Shown here one piece after another: positions 1 to 5,036 of a DNA stretch of 6,903 nucleotides (positions are counted from its first letter, which is position 1; every line of letters starts with the position of its first letter). The position numbers and the translations under genes were made by a program. This stretch comes from Armatimonadota bacterium (GTDB lineage Bacteria > Armatimonadota > Fimbriimonadia > Fimbriimonadales > Fimbriimonadaceae). The notes under the pieces are model-generated. The model had not been told where the DNA came from and did no database searches. It was given only the letters and a program-made list of their open reading frames with translations. The DNA is taken from contig JAFAFM010000240.1 in the NCBI GenBank assembly GCA_023423495.1, positions 1 through 6,903 on the forward strand. The letters run 5' to 3'.

Positions 1-62
1 GGTCTGGGCGGATAGGATTCGGAATTTGGTCTCCCAGCAAGTGAATGCCTGACAACTTCCGC

Positions 63-74
63 TAAAATTGTTGC
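63..74 (+). promoter_or_regulatory. Putative leaderless promoter -10 element
   Basis: A TAAAAT hexamer at 63-68 is followed by exactly six bases and then the ATG at 75, so transcription would be expected to begin at the A of the start codon. No Shine-Dalgarno-like purine run lies before the ATG, which supports a leaderless mRNA. I see no good -35 box at the usual distance; a TGACA string at 51-55 is too close. Seen: hexamer and spacing. Inferred: leaderless transcription. Confidence 0.5.
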
Positions 75-614
75 ATGAAGATGTCCCTGGCGATTGCCGT
101 TTGCTTAATGCTTCCGCTGATCTTCTCCACCGAAGCCGATTCGCAAGCAACCAAGAAGAGCTTTAAATTTGCAAACCAGGAGTTCGTGCATCGCTTCACC
201 AAGGGATCATTAACCGAATTCACTCCCAAAACCCAGCCCGACCTGAAGAAATGGTCAGAAATGATCACCCTCAACACTTATTCCGATGCTAAAACCGGGG
301 AGGCGCTGGCCGAACGTGCAAACACGGCTTTGACCAATTACCAAAGAGCAAAAGCGATTGTGGTTCGGACAGATTCCAAGCCAAGGACCGCCTCCAAGCC
401 TGCCGAACACCTAATCGTCGTGCTCTTTCCGCAGCCCGATTTCATCGAGGCTGCATTTGCGCGGTTTGTGATGCACAAGGGCGTCGGCGTGTCTATCGTT
501 TACTCCCATCGAATCTACGGAAAGAAGGCCGGCGACGCTATGAGCGCTTGGCTCAAGGCGAACGGCGAGAAGCGGGAGAAGGAATTGATGGCGTTGGCCG
601 GGCCGCCAAAGTAA
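75..614 (+). CDS. Small exported protein of unknown function
   Basis: This 179-residue protein is not one I recognise. Residues 1-25 look like a Sec signal peptide: a lysine at position 2, a hydrophobic core (LAIAVCLMLPLIF) and a possible cleavage site after the small residues near SQA (23-25). The mature part is basic and soluble, without further membrane segments. Aromatic stretches near 30-41 (FKFANQEFVHRF) and 136-149 (GVSIVYSHRIYG), plus an alternating hydrophobic strand near 112-118 (HLIVVLF), suggest a compact mixed alpha/beta domain. The C-terminus (residues 151-175) is a charged helix. I find no catalytic motif and no cysteine in the mature chain, so disulfides or metal sites are not suggested. 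The ATG at 75 is preferred because a -10 hexamer stands exactly one transcription-start distance upstream; a second ATG at 81 is possible. It is followed by 88 bp and then the SRPBCC gene, so it is probably its own transcript. A real gene, function unknown. Confidence 0.8.
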   Translation: MKMSLAIAVCLMLPLIFSTEADSQATKKSFKFANQEFVHRFTKGSLTEFTPKTQPDLKKWSEMITLNTYSDAKTGEALAERANTALTNYQRAKAIVVRTDSKPRTASKPAEHLIVVLFPQPDFIEAAFARFVMHKGVGVSIVYSHRIYGKKAGDAMSAWLKANGEKREKELMALAGPPK

Positions 615-626
615 CCATTTTCAATC

Positions 627-632
627 TATAAG
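627..632 (+). promoter_or_regulatory. Weak candidate -10 box upstream of SRPBCC-ADH unit
   Basis: The 88 bp gap between the exported protein gene and the SRPBCC gene contains TATAAG at 627-632, the best -10-like string there, about 70 bases before the ATG at 703. A TTGAAC at 657-662 looks like a -35 but has no fitting -10 at normal spacing. No hairpin terminator is visible after the stop at 614, so read-through from the upstream gene cannot be excluded. Confidence 0.2.
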
Positions 633-690
633 AATTAAGCGCGGGCTCATCGTGCCTTGAACGTCGTGCGTTTGATAAAGAACCACGAAT

Positions 691-694
691 AAGG
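691..694 (+). promoter_or_regulatory. Shine-Dalgarno site fixing the SRPBCC start
   Basis: AAGG lies eight bases before the ATG at 703. An upstream in-frame GTG at 694 overlaps this site and has no ribosome binding sequence of its own, so 703 is the better start. Confidence 0.55.
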
Positions 695-702
695 TGTTGC
701 CT

Positions 703-1233
703 ATGAGTTCAAGAAACGAGCATGTGAAGTACGCGGTGACAATCGACCGTCCAAGAATGGAGGTCTATGAGTTTTGGCGCAATTGGTCCAACCTGCCCCG
801 ATTCTCTCCGCACCTTGTGAGCGTTCGGCCAGTTGGCGAGAACATCACCGAGTGGACGGCTAGCGCGCCCCGCGGTACGGTTACATGGCGAGCCGAAACG
901 GTCGAGGACACTCCTGGCGAGCAAATCGGTTGGCGATCCATCGAGGGTTCCGAAATTGAAAACCACGGCGTGGTTCAATTCCTGGACGCGCCCGACAATC
1001 GCGGAACGGAGGTCCGGCTCTATTTGAGCTACGAACCCAAGGGCGGCGTCCTCGGCAAGTTGGTCGCCAAATCCACCGGCAACGAACCCGAGCAGGAAGT
1101 CGGCGAAATGATGCGGCGCTTCAAGTGCTTGTTGGAATGCGGAGAGTTGCCGGTTGTCGAGGGCCAGCCTTCCAACCTCATGCGCGGCGAGAATCAACCG
1201 GGCGAGGCTGCGGCCAAGGTGGGTTTGAGATGA
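703..1233 (+). CDS. SRPBCC family protein (cyclase/dehydrase type)
   Basis: This 176-residue protein fits the START/Bet v1-like SRPBCC superfamily, the group annotated 'cyclase/dehydrase' (Polyketide_cyc2). Such proteins form a helix-grip cavity that binds small hydrophobic ligands. Visible hallmarks are the opening strand HVKYAVTIDRPRMEVYEFW (7-25), the N-terminal helix segment NWSNLPRFSPHLVSV (27-41), the repeated strands around ITEWTA, GTVTWRAETVE, IGWRSIEG and TEVRLYLSYEP, and the C-terminal helix EPEQEVGEMMRRFKCLLECGE (128-148). The tail after 150 (VVEGQPSN) also resembles this subgroup. There is no signal peptide, so it is likely cytoplasmic. Its stop codon overlaps the start of the dehydrogenase gene in an ATGA, so the two are translationally coupled and probably act together. 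SRPBCC genes sit beside zinc alcohol dehydrogenases in many bacteria, but the substrate is not known. The fold is fairly certain; the ligand is not. Confidence 0.85.
   Translation: MSSRNEHVKYAVTIDRPRMEVYEFWRNWSNLPRFSPHLVSVRPVGENITEWTASAPRGTVTWRAETVEDTPGEQIGWRSIEGSEIENHGVVQFLDAPDNRGTEVRLYLSYEPKGGVLGKLVAKSTGNEPEQEVGEMMRRFKCLLECGELPVVEGQPSNLMRGENQPGEAAAKVGLR
1216..1223 (+). promoter_or_regulatory. Internal ribosome binding site for the ADH gene
   Basis: AAGGTGGG lies inside the end of the SRPBCC gene, six bases before the ATG at 1230. It selects this start over upstream in-frame candidates that run back into the SRPBCC gene to 1125. Confidence 0.6.
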
Positions 1234-2411
1234 AAGCCTGCTGCTGGATGGGTAAGCACGACATGCGGGTGGAAGATGTTCCCGACCCCCAAATTTTGTC
1301 GACCAGCGACATCATCGTGAAGGTCACGTCCACAGCAATCTGCGGGTCCGACCTGCACCTCTACAATGGCTATGTGCCCACGATGAAGGAGTACGACATC
1401 ATGGGTCACGAGTTCATGGGAGAAGTGGTTGACAAGGGCGCAGCTGTTAAGAACGTGACGATTGGTGACCGCGTGCTCCTCCCCTTCCAGATCTCCTGTG
1501 GCCATTGCTACTTCTGCAAAACGGACCAATGGTCTTTATGCGACAACTCCAACCCCAATGCCGGTCAGCAGGAGAACCTCGTGGGCCAAGCTTGCGCTGG
1601 AATTTACGGCTACTCCCACACGTTCGGCGGATACGATGGCGGCCAGGCCCAGTACGCGCGTGTACCGTTCGCCGATGCGAATGCCATCAAGCTTGAAAAC
1701 GACCTCCCTGACGAGAAGCTTCTCTTCCTCACCGACATCTTCCCGACCGGATTCCAAGCCGCTTGGCAGGCTGATGTCCGTCCGGGTGACGTGGTCGCAG
1801 TTTGGGGTTGCGGCCCTGTCGGAACGTTTGCAATTGCCAGCGCGGTCATCCTCGGCGCCAGCCGAATTATCGCTATCGACCGGGAGCAGGAGCGGCTGGA
1901 CCTCGCCAAAGCGCTCGGCGCGGACACCATCAACTTCGAAACCCCCGACATAAACGTGGTGGAAGAAGTGAAAATGCTCTCCGGCGGGCGCGGACCCGAC
2001 ATCTGCATCGACGCCGTCGGCATGGAAGCTTTTGGGCACGGAATGGGCGCGATGTTTGATTGGACCAAGCAACTCCTAAGGATGCAAACGGATCGTCCCA
2101 ACGTTCTGCGGCAGTGCATCTCCGCTTGCCGAAAGGGCGGCACCATCTCCATCCCGGGCGTGTATGGAGGAATCGTGGACGGCCTGAATATCGGGGCCGC
2201 ATTTAATAAGGGACTGACCTTCAAGATGGGCCAAACCCATGTCAAGCGACATGTGCCTCAGCTTCTAAGCCTGATCGAGTCAGGAAAGTTCGATCCGTCC
2301 TTCATCGTCACTCACGAACGTCCGCTTCGAGACGCGCCGGAGATGTACGAGAAATTCAAGGAGAAGTCGGACGACTGCATCAAAGTCGTCCTGAAGCCAT
2401 TCGCTGCCTAA
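1230..2411 (+). CDS. Zinc-dependent alcohol dehydrogenase, formaldehyde dehydrogenase-like
   Basis: This 393-residue protein is a medium-chain zinc alcohol dehydrogenase close to the glutathione-independent formaldehyde dehydrogenase branch. It should oxidise an alcohol or aldehyde (hydrate) with NAD+ in the cytoplasm. The catalytic domain shows AICGSDLH with zinc ligand C38, then GHEFMGE with H60 and E61. LTDIFPTG carries D169, at the place where this branch uses an aspartate ligand. A structural zinc lobe is given by C90, C93, C96 and C104 (CGHCYFC followed by WSLC). The Rossmann fold begins at VVAVWGCGPVG (GxGxxG at 193-198), and D217 at the end of the second strand favours NAD+ over NADP+. 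The segment near 266-290 (AFGHGMGAMFDWTKQ) matches the insertion typical of FdhA-like enzymes and differs from simple yeast-type ADH. The ATG at 1230 is chosen for the overlap with the SRPBCC stop, the Shine-Dalgarno site and the MKACCW opening typical of the family. Family is certain; the true substrate is open. Confidence 0.93.
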   Translation: MKACCWMGKHDMRVEDVPDPQILSTSDIIVKVTSTAICGSDLHLYNGYVPTMKEYDIMGHEFMGEVVDKGAAVKNVTIGDRVLLPFQISCGHCYFCKTDQWSLCDNSNPNAGQQENLVGQACAGIYGYSHTFGGYDGGQAQYARVPFADANAIKLENDLPDEKLLFLTDIFPTGFQAAWQADVRPGDVVAVWGCGPVGTFAIASAVILGASRIIAIDREQERLDLAKALGADTINFETPDINVVEEVKMLSGGRGPDICIDAVGMEAFGHGMGAMFDWTKQLLRMQTDRPNVLRQCISACRKGGTISIPGVYGGIVDGLNIGAAFNKGLTFKMGQTHVKRHVPQLLSLIESGKFDPSFIVTHERPLRDAPEMYEKFKEKSDDCIKVVLKPFAA

Positions 2412-2417
2412 ACAAAC

Positions 2418-2444
2418 AGCCGGTCCCCAAAGAAGGAACCGGCT
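2418..2444 (-). terminator. Hairpin terminator between convergent genes
   Basis: AGCCGGT (2418-2424) pairs with ACCGGCT (2438-2444), and CC/GG pairs extend the stem past one bulged base around a short loop. On the minus strand the stem is followed at once by GTTTGTTTAG, a T-rich run, so it fits best as the intrinsic terminator of the methyltransferase gene. It lies seven bases after the dehydrogenase stop and may also stop plus-strand transcription, though the downstream T run there is poor. Confidence 0.65.
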
Positions 2445-2454
2445 GAAACGGTCT

Positions 2455-3279
2455 TTACTTCCGTGTACCGATGATCTGCAGGTATGCGGCATTGACTGCC
2501 GTGGTGCCATCCGTGGCTTCGTTGTTCCGTGTCCAAACCTCGGCAAACTCCTGACGAAATGCCTCGCGGGCGTCGCCTTCCAAGGCACGGTTGGCCATAA
2601 AGGTTGGGCCGTAGTACTTGATGAAGAAATCGGCCACTTCCAACGGGCCGAATGGATATCGGAACGGATACAGGTGGCGGGTAATTTCCAAGTTGGAAAC
2701 CGTATCGCCGAATCGCTCCACAACCTTTTCCGGAATTCCCCACATCAAGGGTGAAGGGAAGATAGATGGCGGAGGCACAAATTTGCCAACAACCTTGAAC
2801 ATTTGTCCGACATGGCCTTCTGGAGTCCAGTTGCCCATGATCATCTTTCCGCCCGGCTTGGTCACCCGCGCCATTTCCGATGCCACCAGCTCGGGCCGGG
2901 GCGCGAACATGGATCCGATGAGGCTGAGGGACACATCAAATGACTGGTCGGGGAAAGGTAGAGCTTCGGCATCGCCCTGCTGAATCGAGATGTCCAGCCC
3001 AGCCTCCTGAGCTCTCTCATTCGCCCGGTCGACAAGGTTCTGCGCCAGGTCGATCGCGGTGACGTCGGCGCCCTGCTTCGCCATCGGAATGGTGATCTGG
3101 CCGGCGCCGCAGGCGATATCGAGCACCTTGGTCCCCGGCTTCAGGTTGAGTCGCTCGAGGAACTCCAAAGCCCCAGCTTCCAGATACTGGGCGAATTCCG
3201 CGTAATCGCCGGCCTCCCAGGTCGACTTAAGCTTGGTCTTCAAGGTCTCCATTTCCGGAGCAGTTTCAATGGTATTCAT
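2455..3279 (-). CDS. Class I SAM-dependent methyltransferase
   Basis: This 274-residue cytoplasmic protein has the class I (Rossmann-like) methyltransferase fold of the UbiE/Methyltransf_11 type and transfers a methyl group from S-adenosylmethionine to an unknown small molecule. Motif I is VLDIACGAG (52-60). The acidic residue ending strand 2 is D77 in VTAIDLA, which would bind the ribose of SAM. GDAEALPFPDQSFD (102-115) holds the adenine-contacting segment and strand 4, and KPGG (141-144) is the usual turn before strand 5. The N-terminal helix with a tryptophan (KSTWEAGDYAEFAQYLE, 18-34) matches a common family subtype that closes over the active site. The C-terminal region (155-274) is helical and would set substrate choice. 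The start at 3279 has GGGAGAG seven to eight bases upstream (3285-3291). It faces the dehydrogenase gene tail to tail and is probably transcribed alone. Enzyme class is sure; acceptor unknown. Confidence 0.9.
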   Translation of the reverse strand: MNTIETAPEMETLKTKLKSTWEAGDYAEFAQYLEAGALEFLERLNLKPGTKVLDIACGAGQITIPMAKQGADVTAIDLAQNLVDRANERAQEAGLDISIQQGDAEALPFPDQSFDVSLSLIGSMFAPRPELVASEMARVTKPGGKMIMGNWTPEGHVGQMFKVVGKFVPPPSIFPSPLMWGIPEKVVERFGDTVSNLEITRHLYPFRYPFGPLEVADFFIKYYGPTFMANRALEGDAREAFRQEFAEVWTRNNEATDGTTAVNAAYLQIIGTRK

Positions 3280-3284
3280 GGTTT

Positions 3285-3291
3285 CTCTCCC
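3285..3291 (-). promoter_or_regulatory. Shine-Dalgarno site of the methyltransferase gene
   Basis: GGGAGAG on the minus strand ends five bases before the ATG at 3279, with good position and purine content, and supports that start. Confidence 0.65.
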
Positions 3292-3348
3292 AGACGTGAT
3301 CCATTCACACTACGGGACGAGATTTCCAGATCCTCGTGTCCAAACGCA

Positions 3349-3376
3349 ATCGTAGGACTATTGGCGGACAAGTAAA
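3349..3376 (-). promoter_or_regulatory. Candidate sigma-70-type promoter for the methyltransferase
   Basis: On the minus strand TTTACT (3371-3376) and TACGAT (3349-3354) are separated by 16 bases, each matching four of six consensus positions. Transcription would begin near 3342 and give a leader of about 60 bases that includes the Shine-Dalgarno site. The rest of the 209 bp gap between the methyltransferase and the hydrolase gene holds only a hairpin at its far end. Confidence 0.35.
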
Positions 3377-3440
3377 ACTGCCGTCCACGCAGGGAGGGAA
3401 CATCTGCGCGTGACGAGCGTCGAAATGGATGAATCCCAAT

Positions 3441-3484
3441 GCGGCTTGGTTAGTTCCCCATCAGGGTAGATGCTAACCAGCCGC
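3441..3484 (-). terminator. Long-stem hairpin downstream of the alpha/beta hydrolase
   Basis: The left arm 3441-3453 (GCGGCTTGGTTAG) pairs with the right arm 3473-3484 (CTAACCAGCCGC), giving a 12-pair stem with one bulged T and a 19-base loop. It starts five bases after the hydrolase stop codon on the minus strand, the expected place for a terminator. The minus-strand sequence after it is not a clean T run, so it may act through a factor or protect the 3' end rather than be a classical intrinsic terminator. Confidence 0.5.
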
Positions 3485-3488
3485 AGTT

Positions 3489-4439
3489 CTATTTCTGGCC
3501 GCTGACCGGTTCGGTCAGCATGTATTTCCACACCGCGCGAAACACCGGTTCGCCGCTCTTATCCTTCGGCGTGATGCGATCTCCGATGACCGTTGAGTGC
3601 GCCTGCACCGACTCCTGCGGTGAGCCCTCGAAATTCGTAAACAGCATTCGGGAGTGCTTGAACGGTGGCTTCTCCTTATCCACCATTACCGGTCCGCCAA
3701 GCTTGTCGACACCGAGCGCCTTCAGGTTCAAAATCTGCTCTTCGTACGAACAGCCCTGTCTGTCCCGCACGTGGTTAAAAGCAAAGAACCCCGACGCGGG
3801 CGTAACCGTTTTTCGATACCAACCCGCGGGGGAATCCGACGCCCGGCTGTAATCCTTGGGGGCTCCGGTCATCACTACCCTGGCAACGCGATGCTTCGCC
3901 CCGATGACTCCGGCATGCCCGCCGCCCTGCGAATGCCCCGAAACCGCGATCTTTTGCCAAATCAGCTTGCCTGATCCATCCACGAACTGTCCCCAACCCT
4001 CATCCTTGTGGTTCTTATCCAAGTACTCAAGCGCCTTGATCAGCCGGTTCTCGATCGAATTCGTCCGACTGACCTCCACATGGTCGCTCAGATTGCGCCC
4101 CTCGATAATCTCCACCCGAAAGTTCTCAAATGCCGTTTCGGCTGCCTCATTGCGAACGCTGGTAGCTGGGATATCGGTGGGGTAGGCAAGCGAGATCACG
4201 TGGTAGCCCAAATCCGCCGCGGTTTGACAAAACAGGTTCGTCCCGCCCGGCCGGCCGTTGGTACCCGGCAGAAAGATAAGCAACTCGCCACGCTTCTTGG
4301 CTTCCTCATTGCGATAGATGAGGTGCGGCCCTTCGAACTGCTTGATCGCCGGATCAGTATCGCTGGGTTTCAGAGCTATAGGTTCAGCGACGGTGACAAG
4401 GCTTCCAACAACTAGGAGCGATAGACTTAGAATCGGCAT
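3489..4439 (-). CDS. Secreted alpha/beta hydrolase, BPSS1187-like
   Basis: This 316-residue protein is an alpha/beta hydrolase, probably an esterase or lipase-like enzyme acting outside the cytoplasm. Residues 1-19 form a hydrophobic export signal (ILSLSLLVVGSLVTVAEP). Strand 3 leads to LIFLPGTNGRPGG (54-66), the oxyanion-hole region. The nucleophile elbow is VSGHSQGGGHAG (167-178) with S170 as the catalytic serine, and VARVVMTGAP (185-194) is the next strand. The likely catalytic histidine is H281 in QAHSTVIGD. The acid member is not certain; D226 (HVRDRQG) or D254 are candidates. Its overall form reminds me of the family named BPSS1187 after a Burkholderia protein; this is from memory and untested. 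The ATG directly follows an in-frame TAA, so no longer start exists. GAGGAG at 4452-4457 is 12 bases upstream, a rather long spacing. It is divergent from the next gene and transcribed alone. Hydrolase fold is sure; substrate unknown. Confidence 0.85.
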   Translation of the reverse strand: MPILSLSLLVVGSLVTVAEPIALKPSDTDPAIKQFEGPHLIYRNEEAKKRGELLIFLPGTNGRPGGTNLFCQTAADLGYHVISLAYPTDIPATSVRNEAAETAFENFRVEIIEGRNLSDHVEVSRTNSIENRLIKALEYLDKNHKDEGWGQFVDGSGKLIWQKIAVSGHSQGGGHAGVIGAKHRVARVVMTGAPKDYSRASDSPAGWYRKTVTPASGFFAFNHVRDRQGCSYEEQILNLKALGVDKLGGPVMVDKEKPPFKHSRMLFTNFEGSPQESVQAHSTVIGDRITPKDKSGEPVFRAVWKYMLTEPVSGQK

Positions 4440-4451
4440 TTAGTCGTATAA

Positions 4452-4457
4452 CTCCTC
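4452..4457 (-). promoter_or_regulatory. Distant Shine-Dalgarno-like site of the hydrolase gene
   Basis: GAGGAG on the minus strand lies 12 bases before the ATG at 4439, longer than the usual 5-9. Because an in-frame stop immediately precedes the ATG, this start is the only upstream one available. Confidence 0.45.
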
Positions 4458-4473
4458 GAACCGGACTTTGTTC

Positions 4474-4479
4474 ATTACA
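4474..4479 (-). promoter_or_regulatory. Candidate -10 box for the hydrolase gene
   Basis: TGTAAT on the minus strand would start transcription near 4467 and give a short leader that includes the GAGGAG site. The nearest -35-like string (TTGCCG, 4500-4505) is 20 bases upstream, wider than normal. The hexamer sits in the A/T-rich centre of the 87 bp divergent region. Confidence 0.3.
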
Positions 4480-4522
4480 ATGCAATTTATTGCGTAACCC
4501 GGCAATGCCCAATACGTTTTTG

Positions 4523-4528
4523 TAGAAT
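4523..4528 (+). promoter_or_regulatory. Putative leaderless -10 element of the small exported protein gene
   Basis: TAGAAT at 4523-4528 is followed by seven bases and then an ATG at 4536, so a transcript could begin on that start codon. The hexamer overlaps an earlier in-frame ATG at 4527, which would then lie upstream of the mRNA. No Shine-Dalgarno-like sequence precedes any of the three ATGs (4527, 4533, 4536). Confidence 0.45.
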
Positions 4529-4535
4529 GACAATG

Positions 4536-5000
4536 ATGCGCAAATACTCTTTTATTGGATTCTTCGTGATGGTGTCGTGCATGGCGCTTTTCGGCTTCTA
4601 CCAAAACCCTCAGATCGATCGTAAGCAGTTGCGGGAGATACTCAGTCAACTCGGCTACGAGGTTAAGGACATTGTAAAGGACGCGGGCAAGGAGAAGTAC
4701 GCCGTGACCGTCGCCAAGGGTGGCTTGGATATTCCGGTCGGCTATGAGATCAGCCCCTCCAACTCATACATTTGGCTTACAGTTAACTTAGGCCCCGCTC
4801 CTACCGAGTCCGCCACTAAGAACTTCAGCTTGCTCAAGCAGAATGCCAAGATCCAGCCGACGTTCTTCTATGTCACGGAGTCGGGCCGACTCATGGCTGC
4901 CTTACCCATCGACAACCGGGGTGTAAATAACACCGTTCTTCGGGCCAAGACCGAAGCCATCACGGACAACGTTTCCAATAGTCAGACTATTTGGAAATAG
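4536..5000 (+). CDS. Small exported or membrane-anchored protein, possibly YbjN/CesT-like fold
   Basis: Taken from the ATG at 4536, this protein has 154 residues; from the earlier ATG at 4527 it has 157. Residues 1-22 (basic MRK, then FIGFFVMVSCMALFGFY) are a signal peptide or single membrane anchor. The rest shows an ordered pattern: a helix near 28-40 (DRKQLREILSQLG), strands near 41-60 and 65-86, a helix near 94-103 (NFSLLKQNAK), two strands near 107-125 (QPTFFYVTESGRLMAALPI) and a last helix near 131-145. Helix, three strands, helix, two strands, helix is the order of the YbjN and type III chaperone-like proteins, which bind partner proteins, but I base this only on pattern and see no diagnostic motif. 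The 4536 start is preferred because of the -10 hexamer seven bases before it. It is divergent from the hydrolase gene and convergent with the serine hydrolase gene, so it is a single-gene unit. Function not known. Confidence 0.75.
   Translation: MRKYSFIGFFVMVSCMALFGFYQNPQIDRKQLREILSQLGYEVKDIVKDAGKEKYAVTVAKGGLDIPVGYEISPSNSYIWLTVNLGPAPTESATKNFSLLKQNAKIQPTFFYVTESGRLMAALPIDNRGVNNTVLRAKTEAITDNVSNSQTIWK
4972..4997 (+). repeat. Hairpin at the 3' end of the small exported protein gene
   Basis: TTTCCAATAGT (4972-4982) and ACTATTTGGAAA (4986-4997) are inverted copies with one extra A in the second, around a three-base loop. It covers the last codons before the stop at 4998-5000. It is A/T-rich and lacks a following T run, so I call it an inverted repeat rather than a terminator. 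Confidence 0.4.
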
Positions 5001-5007
5001 GATCGCT

Positions 5008-5036
5008 CGGGCTACTCATCCTCCACGAGTAGCCCG
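5008..5036. terminator. Bidirectional hairpin shared by convergent genes
   Basis: CGGGCTACTC (5008-5017) and GAGTAGCCCG (5027-5036) form a perfect ten-pair stem with a nine-base loop. It begins eight bases after the stop of the rightward gene, and its left arm contains the stop codon (5012-5014) of the leftward serine hydrolase gene. One hairpin could therefore end transcripts from both sides, though neither strand has a strong T run after it. Confidence 0.6.

Noticed and set aside
709..1197. Long antisense frame under the SRPBCC gene
   Set aside because: The plus-strand frame has clear family features; the antisense frame shows none and is explained by codon bias in GC-rich DNA.
1125..1229. 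Longer N-terminus for the dehydrogenase, beginning inside the SRPBCC gene
   Set aside because: The extra residues are arginine-rich and unlike the family, whereas the ATG at 1230 has a ribosome site and gives the normal family start.
1536..2245. Two long minus-strand frames opposite the dehydrogenase gene
   Set aside because: The dehydrogenase motifs are unmistakable; the opposite frames have serine/proline/arginine-rich composition typical of shadows.
3321..3342. Short hairpin in the methyltransferase leader (GGACGAG with CTCG and TCC)
   Set aside because: The stem needs a two-base bulge and is only seven pairs; it does not resemble a known riboswitch, including SAM classes.
4440..4649. 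69-codon minus-strand frame ending right before the hydrolase ATG
   Set aside because: It lies antisense over the small exported protein gene, has no ribosome site and its histidine-rich composition looks like a complement shadow.
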